Position numbers and translations under genes: made by a program. This document shows, piece after piece, positions 20,747 through 32,307 of a stretch of DNA of 64,000 nt (positions are counted from its first letter, which is position 1; each line of letters begins with the position of its first letter). The notes under the pieces were generated by a model. That model saw only the letters and a list, made by a program, of their open reading frames with translations. It had not been told where the DNA came from and searched no databases. This stretch comes from Sambucus nigra (taxonomy: Eukaryota > Streptophyta > Magnoliopsida > Dipsacales > Adoxaceae), in NCBI GenBank assembly GCA_949130495.1, contig OX422210.1:502363760-502427759 (forward strand). Direction: 5' to 3'.

Positions 20747-21553
20747 TCTAAGGACAAATTTCTAATTGAGTCAATTTGTAGTATTGGCTTAATTTCGGAC
20801 AAAAGGATTTGAGTCATTGGATAGAAGGTCATGTGTATCCATCCAATCCTATGACGAGTTTGTTGAAGACGTAGCGACCAAGTTTAAAAGCTTCATTTTG
20901 GTCGATTTTCTAGTGCCTCGTTTCTATGTCATCAAGTTGAGGATTACATAGTCTTCAAAGGGTATGAATGCACTTTTACATATGTAGGAGACTTGGAATT
21001 TTTTTATGGGTGTTATTTTGTCTAAAAAGACCTTTATTTTCCGAAATTATTTTAGAACTTTGGATAAAAGTTTTTGGACTTAAAATTGAAAAACTGAAAT
21101 TTCTGAATTTTTGTTCGAAATGTCGTTCGAACGAGATTTTCGTTCAAACAAGGTTGTCGTTCGAACAAGGTTGTCGTTCGAAAGAGAATTCGAATGAGTT
21201 TACCAATGATATTGCCAAATTGATCCTTATTTTATCGTTTGGAGTTTCGTTCGAATGAGTTTTTCCAACGAGATTTTGGCCGTTTTTCTCCTTGGAATTT
21301 TGTTCGAACGACAATGCACGAGAAAATTTTATTTTGGCAGCTTTTGGTAACCACCCACTAACCCACTTATTTGTACCTATTTTTAACCATTTCGTGGGAA
21401 CATTTTTCAGCAGAACTTTTGGGAGTTTTTCACCTACTTTGAGAGCATATCTTTCTATACCAAAAAGTTCCCATTTCATGTTTTGATGTCTAAATGATTT
21501 GATTTCATAAAAACACATACACACCCACATGTTTTAGTTTCAATTCCAAGTTC

Positions 21554-21596
<43 letters not shown>

Positions 21597-22353
21597 TTTC
21601 TTGGAGTGTTTGGTACCATTGGTTCATCTCTACCACAAAAAGGAGAAGTTTGGGTTTTACTCTCCACCCACAAAGAAGAGTAATTATTTGATGTGGTGTT
21701 CCCACTCAAAGAAAGGCTTCGCGTGAGGGTGAAGGTGACCAAAAGCCCCATCAGTGGATTCCGAGACCGTGGAGGAGTCCATGGTTACATACTAGGTGAA
21801 GGTGTGTACAAGAAGGAGCGTCAAGGCTTGGACGAAGTCAAGTTGTTGGTGTAAGTCTACTGTCTTGTAATTATAATTCCATACTTAGTGGATTTGTTAG
21901 GCCAGAGCCGCCCGAGGTTTTTCCCATTTGGATTTTCCTCGTATATCGACGTGTAGTGTGATTGGTTTATCTTTATCTTGAAAAAATCACTTAGAACGCA
22001 TGCTTAGGATAATTCAAGATAAAATTTGTTTAAATCACACATTTCCTTAATTTGGTGTTAATTTAAGGTTGGATAATTTGGGTAATTTTAATATAATTTA
22101 ATTCAAGTTGGGACATTTAATTTGACTAAATATATACTTAAATTTGTTTGGCACAAATTTAACGTGAATTGGAATAAAATTTTTGTTAAAGTAAAATTCC
22201 AAATATTTTTTTTTAATTTAATATTAAGTTTGAGAAAAATTAAAATTTGGTTAATTTTAAAAGAAGTTTAAATTTTGAATTTTGCCCTTGTGAACCATCA
22301 TCTAAGTTTAAAAGGAAATTAAAATTAAAATTTGGCACCATCACCCGTTTTCA
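20747..22353 (+). repeat. TR-GAG-1 LTR A (5')
   Basis: About 1607 bp, beginning TCTAAGGACAAATTT (the expected TG is changed to TC) and ending CCCGTTTTCA just before the primer binding site. It carries a cluster of CGTTCGAACGA palindromes at about 21110-21325 and an (AT)n tract at 21557-21594 that is shorter in the other copies. Confidence 0.88.
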
Positions 22354-22356
22354 AAT

Positions 22357-22367
22357 TGGTATCAGAG
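22357..22367 (+). other. Primer binding site, TR-GAG-1 first internal region
   Basis: TGGTATCAGAG is complementary to the 3' end of plant initiator methionine tRNA, the usual primer for copia and many gypsy elements. It starts 4 bp after the LTR end; the second copy has the same at 27873-27883. Confidence 0.92.
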
Positions 22368-22439
22368 GAGGAGCGTTAATTTATTGCATTAAGGTCTTTT
22401 ATTACATTTTGCTTAAAAATCGAATTTTCCCCGTTTTCA

Positions 22440-24270
22440 AAATTTCCTATTTTCGATGGTTCTAATCATGCGTATTGGAAAGCACGTATACAATCGACAC
22501 TAAAGTCTATAGATGAGAGGGTTTGGTTGTCTATCATTAATGGGTGGTCTCTACCTACATGTTTAGTTGAAAATGAACGTGTCCCAAAGCCCGTAGATAG
22601 ATGGAGTGAGAATGAATTTAAACAAGCCAACTTTAATTCCTGAGGCTTGAATGCTTTGTTTAGTGTGGTCACACAGGATGAATTCCGACATATCACGACA
22701 AGTGAAACCGCTAAATAAGCTTGTGATATATTACAGCTCACTCACGATGGAACTAGTGTTATTACGGCTTCGAAACTCCAAAACCTCCCCCTCAATTTGA
22801 AACCATTAGGATGTTGGAAAGTGAAAACTTTGATGAATTTTATGCTAGTCTTTCTGATATTGCAAACTCATCCTTTAATTTGGGAGAAAAGATACCCAAT
22901 GACTGAGTTGTAAAGAAAACTTCAATGTCCTTACCCGATAGATTTATCCCCAAAGTGACTGTATTAAATTCTTTACCAACCTCACACACAGTAAAACACA
23001 GGGAGTTAGTAGGAGATTTACAAACCTATGAACTAGATATGTTTTCCACTAAAAATGAAAAGAAAGATAACAGCATCGCTTTGAAAGCCCAAAATGAGGA
23101 AAGACAAGTTTTGGTTGATGAGAGTGATAGTGACTCGGATGATATGGATGTGTTTGCTAGGAATTTTCGAAAAATTCTTAAATTAAACAAAGATAAGCTT
23201 AAAAATGATTCTAAGAAATTTGAAACATCTAAGCATGACAAGGTCGAAAAGATCCGTAAAAATTATAATGACAATCTTAATAGGGACGAGTCAAATAGGT
23301 GTTATGGTTGCGAGGGTTATGGCCATAGAACGAGAGAGTGTCCCACTAAACTAAGGAGGGAAGGCAAACAACCAATCTCATACAATGATAGCTATAGTGA
23401 TAGTGATAAGGAAGAGGGAACCGATTCCCCCATTGAACGCAATTTTACAGCATTCATGGCAAGTCATGTGAGTGACAGTGAGAGCACGTCCAATGATGAC
23501 ATTAAAATACATGACACTTTCGAGGCCAAACTTTATGACTCCCATGTTTTTTTATGATTTAGAGAGTGGAGAAGAAAGAGAGAGTGGAAGTGAAGAAGAG
23601 GTTGATGAGAGTGAACTTCAAATTTTTTTTCAAGAATTGTATGCCGAATCAATTAAATTAAAAAGGGCAAATTTGAAGTTAGAAGCTAGTTTAATAGAGC
23701 ATGCCAAGGTCATTGATGAGAGTGCTTTGGTTGAAGACCTTAGGACACGTAAGAGAGATCTTCGAGAGAAGCTTGAATATGTAGAAGGCGAGAGAGATAT
23801 CCTTAGAGGTTGGATGGAATCAATGACAATGGAGCTTCTTATGTTTGAAGATATGAATGTTTGGCTAGAGTCCATAATTTAATAAATTAAAGAAAAATTC
23901 TGACTCTAGTGAGGTCAAATTTGATTTGGAAAGTAGGCCCGATAAATTAGACAAAATATTAGGAATCGTCCAAGTCAAAAATTACAGTTGTTGTTTAGGC
24001 TTCGATTCTTGTAACTATTCCGCTAATAAAGCCAAAACCAATGTTTTAAGAGAATCACCTAGGAAAGCCTCTAAAGGTCAATCCTTAGGAAATACTTTTC
24101 TACGAGTCTTTACTTGCCCACATTGTGGTCGAAAAGGTCATCTTAGGAAATTTTGTTTTGATCTTAAAAGAATTTCTAGGAAATCCAAAAGTAAGGTAAC
24201 CGAGGTAGCCAAGATCCCCAAATTCGAGACTCTCACTCTTCACTTGTATGGGTTAGGATATCCGACTTGA
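22440..24270 (+). pseudogene. TR-GAG-1 gag, first copy
   Basis: Starts with a broken UBN2-type copia gag region (WKARIQSTLKSIDERVWLSI at about 22480-22540, FDEFYASLSDIANSSFNLGE at about 22830-22890). An open stretch of 210 codons (22925-23557) follows with DRFIPKVTVLNSLPT, an acidic part and a zinc knuckle CYGCEGYGHRTREC (23300-23341). A frame change at about 23550 leads into a Glu/Lys/Leu-rich coiled-coil stretch (to 23880). After a stop comes a second knuckle CPHCGRKGHLRKFC (24115-24156). Both knuckles keep the C-x2-C-x4-H-x4-C pattern. The protein would form the particle and package RNA; this copy is broken by several stops. Confidence 0.85.
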
Positions 24271-26308
24271 TTTCTTTACAAAATAGGGTTTATGATTCTC
24301 ATTTGCATGCACGTGAAACCTCCTATGCTAAATCAAAAGGTTAAATGTGTTAGATTTGTTTTGCACACTCTAGCTTTTCGTCTCCATGCTATATTTTCAT
24401 GCTAGTTGTATGCTTGTTTGTCATTTTCTAGCCTATGTCTCATTATATATGCGTTGCTAGATTTATGACTTTTTTATCTTTTGTATTATATTATTTTCAT
24501 TTTATTTTGCATTAAATGAAAAATACAAAAAGAATTTGTTTATCATTTCTATTTTATCTTTATTAGTAATTTTGGCTTAGTGAAAAATACAAAATGATTT
24601 TTTTTTGTCTTTTGAGTAAATTTGTATTTTTTTGGTTAAAATTTTCAAAAACTAAAAAAAAAATGTGTGTATTTTATTTTGACACACTCTATGTGGCATA
24701 TACTTGTGTTTGAATCGTTTCCTTTTTTGATTCCATGTGGCTATAACTTTTAGTTAAGACTGTCAATCCTTAAAATGTTCTTTGTCATGCTTGCATGGGG
24801 TAGTTGGATTTTGTGTTGCTTAATGGATTCTACTTTTATATGCTTCTATTCACACATGCACGAGCTCTTTTGAAATTTAAAAGTCATATGGATATTTGAG
24901 ATAAGTGAGATGTTCTCCCATCAATTTAGTCATCTACATTTTGCTATGACAGTGGAGGATTTGTGCATGTAATAACCATTTCCCGGATTTAAAATAGAAA
25001 AATATGTTTATCCACTGTTGTTGTTTATCAATGGAATCGGGCTGCGAAAGATAAAATTACTTTGCATGAAAATCCACCATTGAACATTGGGGCTTAAAAA
25101 ATTGAGGCATTAAAAGAAATATTTGCCAAGGCCAAAAATAGTTTAGTTAATACATTCAAAAGAAAAAGGGAAATTATGAGGAGTTTGGTTGGACGTATTA
25201 ACGGGTTTGCACAATGACTTTGTATCCTAGTTAATCTTTTATTGTCATGACTCTATTGGTTTGTAGAATCATCTAGATTCTAGGCTTGTGTGCATTATGT
25301 ACATTTTTTCATTGAGTTTAATTTATATCGTCACATGAGGCTATATCTAAATATGATAAAGTTTTTCAATCAAATGAATACTCCATGAACATGTTTTAAG
25401 TGATTGGGTTGAAATTTAATTGCTACTAGTTCACACCCCCACACTTCTGTTTACCGCATGTATTTGGACACATTTCTTCCATACTAGTGTGAAAAGCTTA
25501 ATGTATTTTGTGTCGTGTGTGGTGTTTATACCAATGTATATGTGCATGTTCTTAGTGATATTCATTATGTATACATATGTATGGTATATTTTTGTTTTTG
25601 AGTCTCTGCCTTGCTTGCTACTCCATATATGCTTCGAAGTCATAATTGGTGTTTATCTTATTGCAAATTTTGGTTGATATCCCATGCTTATGCTGAATAC
25701 ATTTTGGTTGGTATTATATTTTTTGCATCATAAGTTGGTATCTATTTATCCTTGTTGTGGATTAGTTACTTTCTAGTGTTGCCCATATGCTTTTAATGTG
25801 CTTATCACTTTATGCACCATCTTGTTTTTACTTGTTTTCCAACATTTTATATCCCTTTTGTAGTTTTAAGGGGGAGAAATAGTATATGCTTTAATTGGGG
25901 GAGAAATAAGTAATGATTTTAAATTATTTATCCTTTATCTATTCCAGAATAAAAGGGGGATAAATGGTATCTAAACCTTTAGTTTTGGAGATTTAGCTTA
26001 GGGGGAGTCGTGACCTTCTTAGGTAGATCATATTTTATTTGATAAAGGGGGAGAATTTAGTTAGGGGGAGTATTGATTTAAATTGCATCTAATATTTTGA
26101 TATCTCCTATGCGTTTAATGGTTTGCTTAAGTGTGCAGGAATTATCCTTTTAGCGAGCAATTTTAAAATGGCAAAGCACATCCTTGGGTCGTGTCAATAT
26201 TATTTATATTTTTTATTTTATTTGGGTGGGATGTGTGTCTAGACGAGCTTGACGGTCCTCTAGGATTTTGGTTTTGGTTTTGTCCCGGAATAGCCAAAGG
26301 GGGAGATT
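24271..26308 (+). other. TR-GAG-1 3' internal region, noncoding
   Basis: About 2 kb between the second zinc knuckle and the 3' LTR without any pol motif. It has two notable parts: a block conserved with the other two gag-only families (about 24850-25225, including TGCATGTAATAACCATTTCC) and a series of purine tracts at 25867-26308. The one nearest the LTR (AAAGGGGGAGATT) is the likely functional polypurine tract. Confidence 0.75.
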
Positions 26309-27869
26309 TGTAAGGACAAATTTCCAATTGAGTCAATTTGTAGTATTGACTTAATTCCAGACAAAACGATTTGATTCATAGGATAGAGTGTCGTGTGTAT
26401 CTATCCAAGCCTATGATGAGTTTATTGAATATGTAGCGGCCAAGTTTAAAATCTTCATCTTTGTCGAGTTTCTAGTGCCTCGTTTCTGCGTCATCAAGTT
26501 GAGGATTCCATAGTCTCCAAAAGGTATGAATGCACCTTTATATATGTAGGAGACTTGGAATAATTTTATGGGTGTTATTATTTGACTAAAAAGACCTTTT
26601 ATTTTCAGAAATTATTTCATAACTTTGGATAAAAGTTTTTGAACTAAAAATTGAAAAACTGGAATTTCTGAATTGTCGTTTGAAATATCGTTGGAATGAG
26701 ATTGTCGTTCGAACGAGAATTCGAATGAGTTTACTAAAGAGATTGTTAAATTGATCCCTATTTTATCGTTCGGAGTTTCGTTCTAACGAACTTGATCGAA
26801 CGAGTTTTTCCAACGAGATTTTGTCTTATTTTCTCCTTGGAATTTCGTTCGAACGACACTTCACGAGAATATTATATTTTGGAAGTTTCTGGTAACCACC
26901 CACTTACCCACTTGTTTGTACCTTTTTTTAACCATTTCATGGGAATATTTTTCAGCAGAACTTTTGGGAGTTTTTCACCTACTTTGAAAGAATATCTTTC
27001 AATACCAAAAAGTTCCCTTTTTATGTTTTGATAGCTAAATGATTTGATTTCATAAAAACACATACACACCCATATGTTTTAGTTACAATTTCAAGTTCTT
27101 CATATATATATATATCTTTGCTTGGAGTGTTTGGCACCATTGGTTCATCTCTACCAATAAAAGGAGAAGTTTGGGTTTTATTCTCTACCCATAAAGGAGA
27201 GTAATTGTTTGTTGCGGTGTTCTCACTCAAAGAAAGGCTTCGTGTGAGTGACCAAGAGCCCCATTTGTGGATTCTGAGATTTGGAGGAGTCCATGGTTAT
27301 CTACTAGGCGTAGGTGTTTACAAGAAGGAGCGTCAAGGCTTGGACGGAGTCAAGTTGTTGGTGTAAGTCTACGGTCTTGTAATTGTAATTCCATACTTAG
27401 TGGATTTGTTAGGCCAGGTCCATCCGAGGTTTTTTTCCATTTGGGTTTTCCTCGTACATCGGCGTGTAGTGTGATTGGTTTAACTTTTTCTTGCAAAAAT
27501 CACTTAGAACGCATGCTGAGGATAATTCAAGATAAAATTGGTTTAAATCACACATTTGTTTAATTTGGTGTTAATTTAAGGTTGGATAAATTGGTTAATT
27601 TTTATTTAATTTAATTCATGTTGGGACATTTAGTTTGACTAAATATAAGATAAGTTTGTTTGGCATATATTTAACTTGAATTGGAATTTAATTTTAGTTT
27701 AAGTAAAATTCCAAATATTTGTTTATATCAATTTAATTTTAATTTTGTGAAAAGTTAAAATTTGGTTAATTTTAAAAGAAGTTTAAAATTTTGAATCTTC
27801 CCCCCGTGAACCATCATATAAGTTTAAAAGGAAATTAAAATTAAAATTTGGCACCATCACCCGTTTTCA
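26309..27869 (+). repeat. TR-GAG-1 LTR B (shared middle LTR)
   Basis: About 1561 bp, begins TGTAAGGACAAATTTCC after the polypurine tract and ends CCCGTTTTCA before the next primer binding site. It is the best preserved LTR of the family, with proper TG and CA ends. Palindrome cluster at about 26670-26865. Confidence 0.9.
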
Positions 27870-27959
27870 AATTGGTATCAGAGTAAGAGCGCTAATTTAT
27901 TGCGTCAAGGTCCTTCATTACGTTTTGCTTAAAAATTAATTTTTTCCCATTTTCAAAAT

Positions 27960-29760
27960 TTCTAGTTTTCGATGGTTCCAATTACGTGTATTGGAAAATG
28001 CGTATGAAATCGGCACTAAAGTCTATAAATGAGAGGGTTTGGTTATCTGTCGTTAATGGGTGGTCTCCACCTACATGTTTAGTTCAAAATGAACGTTTCC
28101 CAAAACCCATAGATAGATGGATTGAAAATGAATTTAAGCAAGCCAACTTTAATTCCCGGGCTTTAATGCTTTGTTTAGTGCGGTCACACCGGATGAATTC
28201 TGACATATCATGACATGTGAAACTGCTAAAGAAGCTTGTGATATATTATAACTCAATCACGAGGGAAATAGTGTCGTTACGTCTTCGAAATTCCAAAACC
28301 TCCCCACTCAATTTGAAACCATTAGGATGTTGGAAAGTGAAAACTTTGATGAATTTTATGCTAGTCTTTCTGATATTGCAAACTCATCCTTTAATTTGGG
28401 AGAAAAGATACCCTATGACCGAGTTGTAAAGAAAATTTTAATTTCCTTACCCGATAGATTTGTCCCCAAAGTGACCGTATTAAATTCTTTACCCACCTTG
28501 CACATAACAAAACACGAGGAATTAGTAGGTGATTTACAAACTTATGAACTAGATATGTTTTCCACTAAAAATGAAAAGAAAGATAACGGCATCGCTTTGA
28601 AAGCCCAAAAGGAGGAAAAACAAGTTTTGATTGATGAGAGTGATAGTGACTCGGAGGATATGGTTGTGTTTGCTAGGAAGTTTTGAATAATTCTTAAATT
28701 AAACAAAGATAAGCTTAAAAATGATTCTAAGAAATTTGAAACATCTAAGCATGACAAGGTCGAAAATATCCATAAAACTTATAATGACAATCTTAATAGG
28801 GACGAGTCAAATAGGTGTTATGGTTGCGAGGGTTATGGCCATAAAACGAGAGAGTGCCCCACTAAACTAAGGAGGGAAGACAAATAACCAATCTCATACA
28901 ATGATAGATTTAGTGATAGTGATAAGGAAGAGGGAACCGATTCCCCCATTGAACGTAATCTTACAGCATTCATGGCAAGTCATGTGAGTGATAGTGAGAG
29001 CTCGTCCAATAATGACATTAAAATACATGACGCTTCCGAGGCCAATGTTTATGACTCCCATATTTTTATGATTTAGAGAGTGGAGAAGAGAGAGAGAGTG
29101 AAAGTGAAGAAAAGGTTGATGAGAGTGAACTTCAAAGGGATTTTCAGGAATTGTATGTCGAATTAATTAAATTAAAAAGCGTAAATTTGAAGTTAGAAGC
29201 TAGTTTAAGAGAGTGTGCCAAGGTCGTTGATGAGAGTGCTCTGGTTGAAGACCTTAGGACATGTGAGAGAGATCTTAGAGAGAAGCTTGAATATGTAGAA
29301 GGCGAGAGAGATACCCTTATAGGTTTGATGGAATCAATGAAAAAGGAGCTTCTTATGTTTGAAGAGAGGAATGTTTTGCTAGAGTCTAGAATTTTAGAAT
29401 TGGAATAAAAATTTAGAGACTCTAGTGAGGTCAAATTTGATTTGGAATGTAGGTCCGCTAAATTAGACAAAATATTTGGAACCATCCAAGTCAAAAATGA
29501 CACTTGTGGTTTAGGCTTCTATTCTTGTAATGATTCCACTAATAAAGCAAAAACTAATGTTTTAAGATAATCACCTAGGAAAGCCTCTAAAGGTTAATCC
29601 TTAGGAACTACTTTTCAATGTGTCTTTACTTTCCCACATTGTGGTCGAAAAGGTCATCTTAGGAAATTTTGTTTCAATCTTAAAAGAATTTCTAGTAAAT
29701 CCAAAAGTAAGCTAACCGAGGTAGCCAAGATCCCCAAATTCGAGAATGTCACTCTTCACT
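27960..29760 (+). pseudogene. TR-GAG-1 gag, second copy
   Basis: Same order as the first copy. UBN2-type region at 27985-28450 (MLESENFDEFYASLSDIANS is readable in an open stretch 28327-28686), zinc knuckle CYGCEGYGHKTREC at 28818-28859, coiled-coil stretch in an open frame 29151-29408, second knuckle at 29630-29672. In that second knuckle the first cysteine is replaced (FPHCGRKGHLRKFC), so it is probably non-functional. Stops differ from those in the first copy, so the two decayed independently. Confidence 0.85.
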
Positions 29761-31798
29761 TATATGGGTTAGGAGATCCGACTTGGTTTCTTTACAAAAT
29801 AGGGTTTGTGATTCTCATTTGTATGCACATGAAACCTCCCATTCTAAATCAAAACATTAAATGTGTTAGCTTTGTTTTGCACACTCTAGCTTTTGGTCTT
29901 CATGCTATATTTTCAGACTAGTTATATGCTTGTTTGTCATTTTCTAGCCTATGTCTCATTACATATGCGTTGCTTGATTTTTTACTTGTTTATCTTTGTA
30001 TTATATTATTTTCTTTTTAGTTTTCATTAAATGAAAGATAAAAAAAGATTTTGTTTATCATTTCTATTTTATCGTTATTAGTAATTTAGGCTTGGTGAAA
30101 AATACAAAATGATTTTTGTTTGTCTTTTGAGTAAATTTTTATTTGTTTGGTTAAAATTTTCAAAAACTCAAAACAAAATTGTGTGTGTATTTTATTTTGA
30201 CGCACTTTATGTGGCATATACTTGTGTTTGAATCGTTTCCTTTTTCACTTCCATGTGGCTAGAACTTTTTATTAAGATTGTCAATCCTTAAAATGTTCTT
30301 TATCATGCTTGCATGGAGTAGTTGGATTTTGTGTTGCTTAATGGATTCTACTTTTATATGCCTCTATTTACATATGCACGAGCTCTTTTGAAATGTAAAC
30401 GTCACATGTATATTTGAGCTAAGTGAGATGTTCTCCTATCAATTTAGTCATCTACATTTTGCTATGACTATGGAGGATTTGTGGGTGTAATAATCGTTTC
30501 CCGGATTTAAAATAGAAAAATATGTTTATCCGGTGTTGTTGTTTATCAATGGAATTGGGCTGCGAAAGATAAAATTACTTTGCGTGAAAAGCCACCATTG
30601 AACATTGGGGTTTAAAAATTGAGGCATTAAAAGAAATATTTGCCAACGCCAAAAATAGTTTAGTTAATATGTTCAAACGAAAAAGAAAAATTATGAGGAG
30701 TTTGTTGGACGTATTAACGGGTTTGCACAATGACTTTGTATCCTAGTTAAGATTTTATTTTCATGACTCTATTAGTTTGTAGAACCGTCTAAATTCTAGG
30801 CTTGTGTGCATTTTGTATGTTTATTCATTGAGTTCAACTTATATTGTCACATGAGGCTATATCTAAATGTGATAAAGTTTTTCAATCAAATGAGAACTCT
30901 ATGAACATGTTTTAAGTGGCTGGGTCAAAATTTAATTGTTACTAGGTTACACCCCTACACTTCTGTTTACCACATGTATTTGGACACATTTCTGCCATAC
31001 GAGTGTGAAAATCTTAATGTATTTTGTATCGTGTGTGGTTTTTATACCAATGTATATATGCGTGTGGGTTAGTGATATTCATTATGTATACATATGTATG
31101 GTATATTTTTGTTTTTGCATCTCTTCCTTGCTTGCTAGTCCATATATGCTTCGAAGTCATAATTGGTATTTATCTTGTTGCGAATTTTGGTTGATATCCC
31201 ATGCTTATGTTGAATACATTTTGGTTCGTATCATTTTTTTTGCATCAGAAGTTGGTATTTATTTATTCTTGTTGTGGATTAGTTATTTTTTAGTGTTGCC
31301 CATATGCTTTTAATGTTCTTATCATGTTATGCACCATCTTGTTTTTACTTGTTTTCCCATATTTTATATCCCTTTTGTAGTTTTAAATGGGAGACATAAG
31401 TAATATTTTTAAATAATTTATCCTTTATCTATTCCAGAACAAAAGGGGGAGAAATGGTATCTAAACCTTTAGTTTTGGAGATTTAGCTTAGGGGGAGTCG
31501 TGACCTTCTTAGGTAGATCATATTTGATTTGATAAAGGGGGAGAATTTAGTTAGGGAGAGTATTTATTTTAATTGCATATAATATTTTGATATTTCCTAT
31601 GCATTTAATGGTTTGCTTAAGTGTGCAAGAATTATCCTTTTAGCGGGCAATTTTAAAATGGCAAAGTACATCCTCGGGTCGTGTCCATAGCGTCTGTATT
31701 TTTTATTTTATTTGGGTGGGATGTGTTTCTAGATGAGCTTCATGGACCTTCAAGATTTTTGGTTTGGTTTTGTCCCGAAATAGACAAAGGGGGAGATT
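29761..31798 (+). other. TR-GAG-1 second 3' internal region, noncoding
   Basis: Closely similar to 24271-26308, including the conserved noncoding block (about 30380-30740) and the purine tracts, of which this copy keeps fewer (about 31448-31798). Confidence 0.75.
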
Positions 31799-31953
31799 TG
31801 TAAGGACAAGTTTTCAATTAAGTCAATTTGTAGTATTGGCTTAATTCCAGACAAAACGATTTGAGTCATAGGATAGAGTATCATGTGTATTCATCCAAGC
31901 CTATGATGAGTTTGTTGAAGACGTAGCGGCCAAGTTTAAAAGCTTCATCTTTG
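31799..31953 (+). repeat. TR-GAG-1 LTR C, truncated after 155 bp
   Basis: Starts TGTAAGGACAAGTTTTC after AAAGGGGGAGATT and follows the LTR sequence to CTTCATCTTTG, where it changes abruptly to gypsy-1 sequence (CCTGGGGATAAAGGAAC). The short shared bases TTG at the joint suggest illegitimate recombination. Confidence 0.85.
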
Positions 31954-32307
31954 CCTGGGGATAAAGGAACAAAGTCAATACCTCAATGATGAAAATCATA
32001 ATAAATCCTCAAACACATCGACAAACTCTTGTATAAAAAAAAGGAATTTAATGAAATTATAGGCTACTCCCAGGGACCTTACTCTCTAAACTACAAGCGT
32101 GTTATGGATCTAACATTAATCCTAGGCATCATAGAGGAATACATCTCTTTTTCGGGTATGGAAAAAACTACCAAGTTCCCAAAATAGTCCACAAATTCCC
32201 TATATGTCACTAGCTAGTACATCCTAACTATCAAATCGTAAGACTGAAGGTCCAACACTACTAGATTGTCTAAAAACCTCAACAAACCTATACTTACACT
32301 TACTCCA
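31954..32307 (-). repeat. Second copy of the gypsy-1 flank
   Basis: Matches 20391-20746 nearly throughout (same AAACACATCGACAAACT, CACTAGCTAGTACATCC and other blocks) and, as there, runs directly into a TR-GAG-1 LTR. It contains the N-terminal reverse transcriptase remnant on the minus strand. Confidence 0.88.

Larger units (their letters stand above)
20747..31953 (+). mobile_element. TR-GAG-1 tandem: LTR-internal-LTR-internal-partial LTR
   Basis: Two internal regions (22354-26308 and 27870-31798) lie between three LTR copies (20747-22353, 26309-27869, 31799-31953 truncated), all in the same orientation. Each internal region starts with a Met-tRNA primer binding site, carries gag only and ends in purine tracts. 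Sharing the middle LTR is the product expected from unequal recombination between LTRs of two copies. No integrase, reverse transcriptase or RNase H was found in either internal region, so the family is a gag-only, non-autonomous one (TR-GAG type). No target duplication can be paired, because the right end is truncated. Confidence 0.88.

Noticed and set aside
21476..21751. Frames containing IYIYIY runs (also near 47761-47971, 56465-56771, 57383-57598)
   Set aside because: Translation of (AT)n microsatellites.
22466..22741. Minus-strand frames opposite the gag genes (also 23026-23241, 23630-23875, 28542-28757, 29144-29503, 34021-34254, 38599-38796, 38948-39217)
   Set aside because: Shadows of the plus-strand gag codons; serine/leucine-rich antisense of acidic coiled-coil sequence.
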